A model generated the notes under the pieces. It did no database searches. It saw nothing but the letters and a program-made list of their open reading frames with translations, and was not told where the DNA came from. A stretch of 64,000 bases of DNA from an uncultured Thermoguttaceae bacterium (GTDB lineage: Bacteria; Planctomycetota; Planctomycetia; Pirellulales; Thermoguttaceae), in the NCBI GenBank assembly GCA_938084835.1, contig CALKER010000006.1, forward strand, positions 186,001-250,000, read 5' to 3'. Positions 38,794 through 47,164 of this stretch are shown piece by piece (the stretch's first letter is position 1; each line of letters begins with the position of its first letter). The translations under genes were made by a program, and so were the position numbers.

Positions 38794-39750
38794 CTACAGC
38801 ACCCCGGTGGCAAGTTGTGCCATGACGCGATCGGTTATAATCTGCACGATCTTTTCAATTTCATCCGCCGAAAGCCGGGTCGAAACGGTATTACTAGCCC
38901 CAACACCGTTGCCAGACTGCTTTCCGTCCCCAGCGGCCTTTCCTGTGCCGGACTCACCGAAAGAGGATCCTTCTCCGGTGGAGCAAGCTCCCCCGGATCG
39001 ATACAGGGGGGGTGGGAAGGCAACGGGGGTCACCTTGGATTCTCGCCAGCTATCGCGGAATACGTCGTTCGCACACAACTCGCAATTTTCCAATTGTAGG
39101 CGTGGGTCGGCAAAGCCCAGCTTTTGCTTTAGCTGAAGGAGGGCTCGCTCTTCGGGTTCGGTGAAATACGTAACCCTTCCCAAGCTCCGGGCCAGAAGAA
39201 GCATTCGGCAGTAGCTGTCTAACACCTCTGTCCACCAAAATGCGCGCTCAAGCTCGGCGTCGTAGCTTACGGTGCCATGATTAGCGAGGATCACAATATT
39301 GGTCTTCTCGACAAAAGGGAGCACCGTTTCCGCAAACTCCTGAGTGCCAGGGGTTCGGTAAGGGGCAATTGGGACATTGCCGAGGAAAATTTCCACCTCC
39401 GGGAGGACGCACTGAGGAATTGGTTCGCGAGCGATGCCAAAGGCCGTGGCATGAGGGGGATGGCAGTGAACCACCGCACGCATCTCTGGCCGCGCTTTCA
39501 TTATCGCAAGATGTAAGCGAATCTCGCTGGTTGCTTTTTTCTCCCCTGCAATTTGATTACCATCCATGTCAACAATGCACAGATCCTCCGGTTTCATAAA
39601 TCCTTTGCAGATTTGGGTTGGAGTGCACAAAACTTCTTTCTCGCTGAGGCGATAACTTATGTTGCCGTCGTTCGCGGCGGCGAACCCCCGCTGGTAAATT
39701 CGGCGACCGATTTCGCACATTTGCTGTTTAATTTTGTATAAATTGATCAT
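38794..39750 (-). CDS. BMC class II aldolase with C-terminal encapsulation peptide
   Basis: Zinc-dependent class II aldolase (fuculose/rhamnulose-1-phosphate aldolase fold) of the planctomycete BMC. It would cleave deoxyketose phosphate to DHAP and L-lactaldehyde. Residues 1-215 hold the catalytic domain: DGNISYRL, zinc-type VVHCHPPHATAFG and ANHGTVSYDAEL. A Gly/Ser/Pro-rich linker (about 245-287) then leads to an amphipathic helix (SADEIEKIVQIITDRVMAQL), the expected encapsulation peptide. Start at ATG 39750 follows CGGGAG. It ends the operon, the distal end from the DeoR regulator. Rhamnose versus fucose preference cannot be told from sequence. Confidence 0.92.
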   Translation of the reverse strand: MINLYKIKQQMCEIGRRIYQRGFAAANDGNISYRLSEKEVLCTPTQICKGFMKPEDLCIVDMDGNQIAGEKKATSEIRLHLAIMKARPEMRAVVHCHPPHATAFGIAREPIPQCVLPEVEIFLGNVPIAPYRTPGTQEFAETVLPFVEKTNIVILANHGTVSYDAELERAFWWTEVLDSYCRMLLLARSLGRVTYFTEPEERALLQLKQKLGFADPRLQLENCELCANDVFRDSWRESKVTPVAFPPPLYRSGGACSTGEGSSFGESGTGKAAGDGKQSGNGVGASNTVSTRLSADEIEKIVQIITDRVMAQLATGVL

Positions 39751-39847
39751 GGCACCGGCTCCCGTTTAGGAAGCATGAGATGACCCGCGGAGCGGCCTGG
39801 ACCGGTACAGAGCCGACTCCGCCGGAGCCAATGAAGGTTGGCCCAGG

Positions 39848-40168
39848 TTAATGAATGATCGGAAGTCTTTTTGTCACCACTTCCACTGGCTCGACCAATA
39901 CCGAATCCAAAAGAGCGGCGATATACGCATCTACGGGCTTTTCCTCCGGGTGAAAGGGTTGGGCAGCTTCGCGCCCCTCGCTAATAGCGACGAGGGTGTC
40001 CAGCCCTGCCGCTAATTCGTCGTATGCGACAACATCTTCCACCTCGCCCAGCCGATCGCTCCCTAAGTCCTCCAAGGTTAAGGGGATTACGATCTTATAC
40101 GTAGCACCTGTCATGGCGGCATGACAACGGCTAAGGACGACTTTTCCGACGACCCGACCAATTCGCAC
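39848..40168 (-). CDS. BMC-P (EutN/CcmL) pentameric vertex protein
   Basis: One of three pentamer-forming shell proteins in the operon, which cap the vertices of the icosahedral compartment. It has the EutN/CcmL beta-barrel pattern: RIGRVVGKVVLSR, ending AALLDSVLVEP, which is the conserved end of the fold. Three GTG codons in a row (40174, 40171, 40168) could start it; the third gives the canonical MRIGRVV and the best spacing from GAAAGGG, 106 residues. Followed by the aldolase 97 bases on. Confidence 0.92.
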   Translation of the reverse strand: MRIGRVVGKVVLSRCHAAMTGATYKIVIPLTLEDLGSDRLGEVEDVVAYDELAAGLDTLVAISEGREAAQPFHPEEKPVDAYIAALLDSVLVEPVEVVTKRLPIIH

Positions 40169-40300
40169 CACCACACCCTTTCATGTGAACACCCGCCGGG
40201 GACTCCTACCTCCAGGGTCAGAATCTTTTGCCTTCGTGTTCAACCCGTCCAAGGCGGGCGCGTTTCCTTGTAACCCCACCTACCGAAAATGCCGTGCGCC

Positions 40301-41176
40301 CTACGGGCCGGCCGGCAGAAGTTCTTGCCACGGAGGATTCTGCGGCCCTAAGCGGATAAATCGGGACAGGATTTGAATGATTTGCCACACTGTATGTTTT
40401 CGAAAATCGAGCACAATTACGTTGGCCCCGATGTCGGCCACATTCTCTAACATCTCACCGAGCGAGGTGGCCCAGGTCGCGCGCAGAACCTTATGCCTGT
40501 TGGCCAAGCATACCGCAAGAGAGGGATGCCTCGTCAAAATCGCACCCAAGCAAGTAGGCTCGGCAAGCAAGCGCGACAGGCGCTCGCTGGCTGTGACGAG
40601 GCAATCTCCCTGCTCAGCCGAGACTAAAATGCCTTCGCGGCGGAGTTGATCGATGATTTCAGCCGCCTTCAGCCGCCGGCTAACCACCTCAATATGCAGA
40701 CGGATTAGTGAATTACCATTGGCCGCCGGTGAAGACTGCCACGATTCACTCTCGTCGGCATAGACCAGGGTGACTGAACGTTGAGCAAGCTCGTCCAAAA
40801 CCGCAGGAGACACCACGGCTCGTGGTGGCACAACCAGATATCGCACACGTGGAAGGAGCGATGCAATGTCATTTAGGGTGATTACTCGTTTACGCAGGAT
40901 GAATCGGTCATCGGCCACCGAGGAGGGAGGAGAGCCGTCATCTCCGCCCGCAGCAGCACTAGTTTTCGCAAGGTCCGTCCTGGTCAAAGAGTCGGCAACA
41001 GGGTCCGGCCGTGTGGGTTGACTTTCCGCGGCTGACCCACCAGTCGAGCGGACCGGCTCCGGCCCTGGGCAAGGTTGGCCCGCCGTGCGGCGGACAAGTT
41101 GGACTCCCTGGGCCTCGAGGGCCGAGAGGACCTGAGCTACGATCTCCTCGACACTGATACCCGTGGGGGGCGGCAT
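40301..41176 (-). CDS. BMC-associated protein of unknown role, RpiB-like C-terminal region
   Basis: A 291-residue protein embedded in the BMC operon. The N-terminus ISVEEIVAQVLSALEAQG is a likely encapsulation helix, followed by a Pro/Ser/Gly-rich linker (about 25-85). Residues about 90-150 (RKRVITLNDIASLLPRV, then AVVSPAVLDELAQRSVTLVY) resemble a short segment seen in EutQ/PduO-type cobalamin accessory proteins. The C-terminal part (SLAVCLANRHKVLRATWA, ANVIVLDFRKHTV) resembles sugar-phosphate isomerase RpiB/LacB, but I cannot find its active-site residues. The start at ATG 41176 has GGAAGGG at 6 bases. Its role is unknown; a degenerate isomerase used as scaffold or regulator is possible. Confidence 0.6.
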   Translation of the reverse strand: MPPPTGISVEEIVAQVLSALEAQGVQLVRRTAGQPCPGPEPVRSTGGSAAESQPTRPDPVADSLTRTDLAKTSAAAGGDDGSPPSSVADDRFILRKRVITLNDIASLLPRVRYLVVPPRAVVSPAVLDELAQRSVTLVYADESESWQSSPAANGNSLIRLHIEVVSRRLKAAEIIDQLRREGILVSAEQGDCLVTASERLSRLLAEPTCLGAILTRHPSLAVCLANRHKVLRATWATSLGEMLENVADIGANVIVLDFRKHTVWQIIQILSRFIRLGPQNPPWQELLPAGP

Positions 41177-41234
41177 GCTCATCCCTTCCAGAACATCATC
41201 TCGCCAGGCTATATATTTCAATCACGCAACAAGG

Positions 41235-41519
41235 TTACGATTGTGGGATTGGCAACCGATTATCATCGCATATCGCGATTACAGACCAACGTACGGGAGT
41301 GGTGTCGCTTCTTAACAGCTCGCGTGTTCCTTTGCCGTCACTCGAGATGATGACTAAGCTTCCTCGGCCTGCTCCGAGGCTATCCACCGCTACGATCGGT
41401 TCGCCATCGGGAGAGCGACCATCCGATGCAAGTGGTTGAATCACCAGTAATCTCCATCCTTTCATCGAGGGATGCCGGACTGTAGCGATAGCATGACCGA
41501 CAACAATTCCAACAAGCAT
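41235..41519 (-). CDS. BMC-P (EutN/CcmL) pentameric vertex protein
   Basis: Second pentamer-type shell protein, 94 residues. LVGIVVGHAIATVRHPSMKG is the standard N-terminal strand pair, and VAVDSLGAGRGSLVIISS is the central conserved segment of the EutN/CcmL fold. The C-terminus (VRWSVIAICDDNRLPIP) is shorter than in the other two copies. Lies between the aldehyde dehydrogenase and the RpiB-like gene. Confidence 0.92.
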   Translation of the reverse strand: MLVGIVVGHAIATVRHPSMKGWRLLVIQPLASDGRSPDGEPIVAVDSLGAGRGSLVIISSDGKGTRELLRSDTTPVRWSVIAICDDNRLPIPQS

Positions 41520-41734
41520 TTGCGCTCTCGCACGAACAATTCGATCTCCCTACGGTCCACAATTTCCTGCTTTTTTGTGAATAACAGACCTGGCTTCATA
41601 CCACGCTTTTTGTGGTCAGTTGCCCTCTTACATCAATCTGGGGGAGCGAGGCACGGGAATTCCGACTTTTGGCCGGCTTCAGCTTTGCTGAACAAGCAGG
41701 AAGCGACCGAGGTTGCGCTCCGCCGTAACTTAGC

Positions 41735-43177
41735 TTAATCCTTTCCCAAAATTCGCAAGTTGTCGACCATCACACAGTGACGGGGACGCGTAAACGTCAA
41801 CGGAGTGGTAACGCCTTCGCCTGAAGGTCCAGCAATCGAAAATGAGAGATATCCTTCCCCGCCAATACCCAGCCCTGCCAGACTCGGCCCATTTTTGACG
41901 AACAGCACGGTATCCATTCGCTTGCCCATGCGGGTGATGTTGTCGATGTTTCGCGAGTGAATGATTGCTGTATGGCGGAAACCGTGCTCGCTGCGGTAGG
42001 CCGCCTCAATTGCTTCGTCCACATTCCGACACCGTACGAAGGGGATAAAGGGCATCATTTGCTCGGCTTGGACAAAGGGGTGGCTTTCATCCGTCTCTCC
42101 GAAGAGAAGTTCCGTGCCCGCCGGCACCGATCGTCCCGCCGCAGCCGCGAGCACTTCCGCGTCGCGCCCAATGAACTCTTTGGCAGGAACGTCGTGCTTC
42201 TCTGCACCCTCACCTACGGAGGTGAATGCCACCTGGGTAAGCTTATCGATTTCGCGGCAGGTGAGCCGGACTGCCCCCGCCTTTTCCATTTCGGCTACAA
42301 GGTCGTCAAAAATACTATCTACGGCAAACACCTGCTTTTCGGCAATGCACAGGAGATTGTTGTCATAGGCCGCACCCTGGATAATGGATCGGGCGGCTCG
42401 CGCCAAATCCGCTGTTTCGTCCACAACCACGGGCGGATTTCCAGGGCCAGCCACAATAGCCCGCTTAGCGGTCTGCATTGCTGCCTTGACTACGCCTGCG
42501 CCGCCCGTAACACAGAGGATATTCACCTCGGGGTGGCTAAAGATCTGCCGGGCCGTTTCAAGCGTGGGCTCCACAAGGATGGTAATCAAATTATCGATAC
42601 CGAGATCGCGATAAATCGCCTCGTTGTAGCGCCGCACACCTTCGGCTGCCACTCGTTTACCACCAGGGTGGGGATTAATCACCAGGGTGTTGCCGGCAGC
42701 AATCATATTGATCGCATTACCAGTCAGTGTAGGTAGCGAGTGGGTGATTGGCGTAACCACTCCAATCACCCCAAAGGGAGCATATTCGATAACAGTTAGC
42801 CCATGGTCACCGCTGAAAACTTTGCTTTCGAGAAACTCAATACCGGGGATCCTTTCCCCACATACGCGAAGTTTTTCCACCTTGTGCGGCAACCTCCCGA
42901 TGCGCGTTTCCTCGAACTCCATTCTTCCCAGTTCTTCAGCCTGTTGGATGGCAATGCGGCGAATGTGATCAAGAATTCGTTTGCGATCGGCTAATGTGCG
43001 GCGCGATAAAAGTTCGAAGGCTTCCCTGGCTGCCGCCACAGCGTCGTTGACGTCCGTAAAAAGTCCTAGTCGGCCCTGATAGGTTTTGGTGGCGGCATGC
43101 ACGGCTCTGCCATTAGCTCCTAGCCGCTGAAGTACTTCCTCCACTACAGAGCGAATTAGTGCTTCGGTCACTTGCAT
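41735..43177 (-). CDS. BMC CoA-acylating aldehyde dehydrogenase
   Basis: PduP/EutE-type enzyme oxidising an aldehyde (here probably L-lactaldehyde) with NAD+ and CoA to acyl-CoA inside the compartment. 480 residues. N-terminal residues 1-20 (TEALIRSVVEEVLQRLG) form the encapsulation helix. The fold motifs include VITPITHSLPTLTGNAINMI, the GNPPVVVDETADL cofactor segment and the catalytic cysteine in DNNLLCIAEKQVF. Start ATG 43177 follows GGAGAGCGGGGG. Substrate inferred from the adjacent aldolase. Confidence 0.94.
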   Translation of the reverse strand: MQVTEALIRSVVEEVLQRLGANGRAVHAATKTYQGRLGLFTDVNDAVAAAREAFELLSRRTLADRKRILDHIRRIAIQQAEELGRMEFEETRIGRLPHKVEKLRVCGERIPGIEFLESKVFSGDHGLTVIEYAPFGVIGVVTPITHSLPTLTGNAINMIAAGNTLVINPHPGGKRVAAEGVRRYNEAIYRDLGIDNLITILVEPTLETARQIFSHPEVNILCVTGGAGVVKAAMQTAKRAIVAGPGNPPVVVDETADLARAARSIIQGAAYDNNLLCIAEKQVFAVDSIFDDLVAEMEKAGAVRLTCREIDKLTQVAFTSVGEGAEKHDVPAKEFIGRDAEVLAAAAGRSVPAGTELLFGETDESHPFVQAEQMMPFIPFVRCRNVDEAIEAAYRSEHGFRHTAIIHSRNIDNITRMGKRMDTVLFVKNGPSLAGLGIGGEGYLSFSIAGPSGEGVTTPLTFTRPRHCVMVDNLRILGKD

Positions 43178-43491
43178 GGCTTTTGGCCCCCGCTCTCCAA
43201 AAAGAATGTGGAACCAAAGGGTAGGTCCTGGTGATAACGCTTTTTATTGCTCAAATCGTTCCATTTTGAAGCAGGATCAATGAATCAGTGCGTCCACCTG
43301 CTCCTCCGTTTACTTCCCGCACCCACGTTGGCTTACCGGGAGTGCCGTCTCCGGGCTCGTGCGGGACCTCTTTGGCCGATTAAAAAGTGCGATTTCCAAA
43401 AACATGCCGGGAGGGTTCTGGTTTGTTAGCTTATTCCTTCAAACTAAGGGTCCCTTTGAAATCGATTTCGGCAAAACCGCGCCGCCCAAGG

Positions 43492-43821
43492 TTAGGAGGT
43501 TGGGTTTTCCCCCTCCTGCTTGCGATAGACACAATGATTTTGCACGAAAACAGAATCCACAATTCCGATAATCACCGCGTCAACCGGTAGGTTTTTTGTC
43601 TCAGGGGTTAATCGCGCGCTGGACCCTTGAGTGACAAGCACATACTCGCCCTCTCCCGCACCAACAGTGTCCACGGCAACGAGTGTGCGGCCGGTTGGTT
43701 TCAGATTTTGCCGTGTTTCCGGGTCGAGGCGGTATGGGTCAATCAGAAGGAGCTTTCGCCCCTTCATGGAATCTACCTTTTGTGTGGCTACCAGCGATCC
43801 GGTTACTTTGGCAATGAACAT
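43492..43821 (-). CDS. BMC-P (EutN/CcmL) pentameric vertex protein
   Basis: Third pentamer-type shell protein, 109 residues. FIAKVTGSLVATQKVDSMKG and LVAVDTVGAGEGEYVLVTQG are the conserved segments, and the ending VDAVIIGIVDSV matches the family. It starts 4 bases after the ackA stop, so translational coupling is likely. Three different BMC-P genes in one operon is usual for this compartment type. Confidence 0.93.
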   Translation of the reverse strand: MFIAKVTGSLVATQKVDSMKGRKLLLIDPYRLDPETRQNLKPTGRTLVAVDTVGAGEGEYVLVTQGSSARLTPETKNLPVDAVIIGIVDSVFVQNHCVYRKQEGENPTS

Positions 43822-43825
43822 CGGC

Positions 43826-45010
43826 TCACCCCTGCAAAAGCTGTTTCGTCAGGCGAGCGACGACTAATTCTTCGTTTGTAGGGATAATCCACATTTGCAC
43901 TTTGCTGTCCGACGCATGGATAGGGCTTTCACCCTTTGCCCGCTGGTTAGCCTGCTTGTCAAGGACAAAACCCAGCTCTTCCAAACCAGTGACGACCATT
44001 TCTCGGAACTCGGGTTGGTTCTCTCCAATTCCCCCGGTGAACACTAGGACATCAGCGCCACCAAGCTCCACAAGCGAAGCGCCTAAATAGCGTCTCACCT
44101 CTGCTGCGAAAAATTCCAAACTAAGCTTGGCCCGAGTATTACCAGCATGAGCTGCCTCCATTAGGTCACGAAGATCTCCGCTCAGGCCGCTTACCCCAAG
44201 TAACCCCCCCTGAGTCGCCAAAATCTGAAGCACCTCCTCTAAAGTTTTCCCAGTTCGCTTAAGGACAACGGGCAGCGCGAAAACGTCAAAATCGCCAACG
44301 CGGTTATTCTGCGGAAGACCACTCTGAGGGCTCATCCCCATACTTGTAAACAGGCTTTTCCCGTCGCGAATGGCGCACACCGAACTGGAGCCCCCAAGGT
44401 GGCAAGAGATGATGCGGAGGCTAGTTGTTCCGAGGATTTCTGCCGTACGCTGAGCGATATACCGATGACTGGCTCCATGGAAGCCGTAGCGGCGTACCCC
44501 CCATTCGGTGGCCCATTCGTACGGCACTCCGTAAAGCCGGTTGCGCTCCGGGATCGTTTGATGAAAATCGGTCTCAAAAGCTGCCACCAAAGGGATGTGC
44601 GGAAGTTTTTCCCGGAGGATTCGCATCGCCCGGACATAAGGTGGATTATGGGCTGGGGCGACGGAATTGAGCTCCTCCATTGCGGCAAGAAGCTCTTCAT
44701 CTACGAGTCGCACACCAGTAATCAGGCCAGCGTGAACAGCTTTAAAGCCGACGGCTGCCACCTCGGCGGCATCCTTCAAGCAGCCGAATCCCGGCTCGGT
44801 CAGTCGCTCCAGCGACCAGCGAAGGGCCACGGCGTGATCCGCAACAGCAAGCTCCTCCTCTCGATGTTGCGAACCCACCTCAATAAAACACCGGCTCGAC
44901 GGGGAACCGATCCGCTCTACGCCTCCCCGAGCCAGCTGAGCTTCCGCTGTCATGTCGAACAGCCGATACTTGAAGCTTGTGGATCCTAGGTTGGCGACCA
45001 GGACCTTCAT
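43826..45010 (-). CDS. ackA: Acetate/propionate kinase
   Basis: ASKHA-superfamily kinase that makes ATP from an acyl phosphate (here plausibly lactyl phosphate) and releases the acid. 394 residues with VANLGSTSFKYRLFDM at the start, HLGGSSSVCAIRDGKS and FTGGIGENQPEFREMV as phosphate and adenosine motifs. ATG 45010 follows GGCAAGGAGAAGACC. I see no encapsulation helix at either end, unlike the neighbouring enzymes, so it may act in the cytosol just outside the shell. Confidence 0.94.
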   Translation of the reverse strand: MKVLVANLGSTSFKYRLFDMTAEAQLARGGVERIGSPSSRCFIEVGSQHREEELAVADHAVALRWSLERLTEPGFGCLKDAAEVAAVGFKAVHAGLITGVRLVDEELLAAMEELNSVAPAHNPPYVRAMRILREKLPHIPLVAAFETDFHQTIPERNRLYGVPYEWATEWGVRRYGFHGASHRYIAQRTAEILGTTSLRIISCHLGGSSSVCAIRDGKSLFTSMGMSPQSGLPQNNRVGDFDVFALPVVLKRTGKTLEEVLQILATQGGLLGVSGLSGDLRDLMEAAHAGNTRAKLSLEFFAAEVRRYLGASLVELGGADVLVFTGGIGENQPEFREMVVTGLEELGFVLDKQANQRAKGESPIHASDSKVQMWIIPTNEELVVARLTKQLLQG

Positions 45011-45147
45011 GGTCTTCTCCTTGCCACCGGTTGCTAGGGGTCTTTTAATGGGCAGAATCGCTGGGGCCGAGAGCCGCAGATGCCTCCCTCAAAGCAGGCC
45101 CCCTGCGCTAGCGAGTTATCTGCCGGCAAAAAGCTAGCTACCATCTA

Positions 45148-45173
45148 GGAAGAGCTATTTTCCAAGCTATTCC
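45148..45173 (-). promoter_or_regulatory. Hairpin at the end of a BMC-H gene
   Basis: Read on the minus strand a stem of nine pairs (one mismatch) is formed by GGAATAGCTT and AGCTCTTCC, overlapping the last base of the BMC-H stop codon. A short T-run follows 15 bases later. It may stabilise or process the mRNA between the shell gene and ackA, or partly terminate; which is unknown. Confidence 0.35.
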
Positions 45174-45442
45174 TACGAAAGATAGGCAGCGATAACACCC
45201 TCCGCCGGCCGGGGGATTATGTGGCTTGCAATCAGTTCCCCAACCTTGGATGCAGCGTTGGCACCAGCTTCGATAGCCGCGCGCACGCTTCCCACATCAC
45301 CCCGGACAATTGTCGTGACAAGTCCCCCACCGATTTGTACACGCTTGACAATTTGAACATTGGCCGCTTTGGCCATGGCATCGGTGGCCTCTACAAGTGC
45401 CACAAGTCCACGGGTTTCCAAGAGACCGATCGCGTCTTGCAT
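45173..45442 (-). CDS. BMC-H hexameric shell protein
   Basis: Facet-forming shell protein with a single BMC domain, 89 residues. [20 protein letters not shown] is the diagnostic N-terminal segment, [20 protein letters not shown] the second. The ATG at 45442 follows AGAGGAGGTAACC, so the longer frame to 45469 is rejected. Preceded by a 332-base gap after the other BMC-H gene. Close sequence similarity to the second copy suggests duplication. Confidence 0.95.
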   Translation of the reverse strand: MQDAIGLLETRGLVALVEATDAMAKAANVQIVKRVQIGGGLVTTIVRGDVGSVRAAIEAGANAASKVGELIASHIIPRPAEGVIAAYLS

Positions 45443-45774
45443 GGTTACCTCCTCTGAAGTGTGAGCCAATCGCCCAACGATTCATCAAACCTGCAAAGTT
45501 GTTTTCGTTACTTCCGTACATTGCGTTGGTTGGGATTTATCGGTTCCGAGCCCATTCGGGCTGGCGGAGGGAGCACTCATCGGCCTTCTCAAGCAGTAAA
45601 CTCCCAACAGGCACACTATTCCGGGGCCACCGGGCAGGCCGAAAAACACCTCACTCAAATTTAGCTACGCTCTCTTCCAGCATTACCCCTCAGGATGCCT
45701 CGCGATTTGGCAATCTGGTCCGCGCGCATGTCCCGTGTGTGTTTGCCGCCTCGGTACCTTCGGGCGAATGCCTT
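45443..45774. other. Gap between the two BMC-H genes
   Basis: 332 bases within the operon, with no gene on the minus strand. A plus-strand frame crosses this area but is antisense to both shell genes and is not credible. It could hold an internal promoter or an mRNA stability element; nothing definite is visible. Confidence 0.4.
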
Positions 45775-46077
45775 TTAGTCGCTTCCTGCCTTGCCGGCTG
45801 CCTGAGGCAATACCACGCCGAGGTCTTCGTGCGGACGAGGGATCACCTGAACGCTGATCACCTCACCAATTCGGCTGGCCGCGGCTGCGCCGGCATCAAT
45901 TGCGGCCTTAACTGCCGCTACGTCGCCGGTGACAAACGCACTGACCAGGCCACTCCCGATCTTATCCCAACCAAGAAACTGGACATTTGCAGCTTTAAGC
46001 ATCGCGTCGGTGGCCTCGACCAAGGTGACGAATCCCTTGGTTTCGATCATCCCGAGAGCTTCCATTTGTTTGGCCAT
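45775..46077 (-). CDS. BMC-H hexameric shell protein
   Basis: Second single-domain BMC-H, 100 residues, closely related to the other ([40 protein letters not shown]). It has a C-terminal extension ([18 protein letters not shown]) missing from the first copy. ATG 46077 follows GAGGGAGTGAAC. With the other copy it would form the shell facets; no BMC-T (double-domain) gene exists in the locus. Confidence 0.95.
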   Translation of the reverse strand: MAKQMEALGMIETKGFVTLVEATDAMLKAANVQFLGWDKIGSGLVSAFVTGDVAAVKAAIDAGAAAASRIGEVISVQVIPRPHEDLGVVLPQAAGKAGSD

Positions 46078-46416
46078 AGAAGTTCACTCCCTCTCAGAAA
46101 ACACTTCGTTAAGCGTCGACCGCTTGCAATCCATTTTCCACAGACTTTCCAACTAAGCTGTTCCCCTCGTCTGGCTCTACTCCGAGGAGCGCCTCGCTAT
46201 CATGGACCAACTGTTCCCTCAAAGCTGTCCCCATCAAGCGATCTCGGCGAGCGAACTAACAACTTACTCGTCGCCAAAGCACGGGTGTGGGTGCCGGTTC
46301 TATTCCTCCGCTGCTTCTGACTACGGTGGTCTTGAGGCCGAGCGGATGATGGGCTCTTGTTAGTCGGAAAACATCTCTGCGAGTCTCAGTGGAGTTCACC
46401 ACGGGCTTAAAAAACA
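46078..46416. other. Gap between pduL and the first BMC-H gene
   Basis: 339 bases without a gene on the operon strand, similar in length to the gap before the other BMC-H gene. Contains a few repeats of GCTGTTCCC-like words; significance unclear. Confidence 0.35.
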
Positions 46417-47076
46417 TTACGGCCGAAAGAGCTCAACAAACTCCGCATGATCCAAATCGGCAGCATTTCCCTCGTCGGTATCGAGGTGGACCTCCAGCTT
46501 CATCCCTTCGTTGACTCGCACGACCACGCCCTCGAAAATTGTAGGGCAGGGTGACTGAACCCGCAGGCACATGTGGTCGCCGTCCTTGACGCCATAATAG
46601 CTTGCGTCCTCGGGGCTCATGTGCACATGTCGCTCAGCACGGATGACACCTTCTTTTAGGTCAATAACTCCCGCTGGCCCCACAATGACACAACCCGGCG
46701 TTCCTTTAAGATCCCCACTTTGTCGGACCGGCAGGTCTATCCCCAGCGAAATTCCATCTGTAAACGCCAGCTCTACCTGAGTCTGTTTCCGCGGAGGTCC
46801 GAGGATTCGCACGGAGGGAAGCATTCGACGCCGCGGACCGACTATCATCACCGTTTCTTCGGCGGCGTAAAAACCCTCCTGATACAGGGCTTTCATGGGT
46901 GTTAACTGATAGCCCGGGCCGAATAAGATCTCCACGTCCTGCTGACTAAGGTGCACATGACGAGCCGAGATGCTGACAACAAGCTCGGGCTTTCCAGGTG
47001 GGCCACCCAAGTGCCTGAGAACGATCTCCCGGACAATCTGCTCTACCAGTTTACGGTCCACGGTTGTGACCGCCAT
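46417..47076 (-). CDS. pduL: PduL-type phosphate acyltransferase
   Basis: Phosphotransacylase of the PduL family that converts acyl-CoA (here probably lactyl-CoA) to acyl phosphate, recycling CoA inside the compartment. 219 residues. The two metal-binding motifs are [11 protein letters not shown] and [11 protein letters not shown], the second being the active-site pair. N-terminal [19 protein letters not shown] is a probable encapsulation helix. Start ATG 47076 (AAGGG at 8 bases); a TTG 18 bases earlier is less likely. Located next to the regulator at the promoter-proximal end. Confidence 0.94.
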   Translation of the reverse strand: MAVTTVDRKLVEQIVREIVLRHLGGPPGKPELVVSISARHVHLSQQDVEILFGPGYQLTPMKALYQEGFYAAEETVMIVGPRRRMLPSVRILGPPRKQTQVELAFTDGISLGIDLPVRQSGDLKGTPGCVIVGPAGVIDLKEGVIRAERHVHMSPEDASYYGVKDGDHMCLRVQSPCPTIFEGVVVRVNEGMKLEVHLDTDEGNAADLDHAEFVELFRP

Positions 47077-47164
47077 TGGCCAGCCCTTGCGCAAAGCTCT
47101 GAAGGAAAGATCTGCTTACAAAGGTCACCTTTCAGGTCAGATAACCGCTTATACCGTCAAAACC

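Noticed and set aside
41957..42736. 259-codon plus-strand frame
   Set aside because: Antisense to the aldehyde dehydrogenase gene, whose motifs are unambiguous.
45397..46320. 307-codon plus-strand frame across the BMC-H genes
   Set aside because: It is antisense to two genuine BMC-H genes and crosses the gap between them; no ribosome binding site and no family match.
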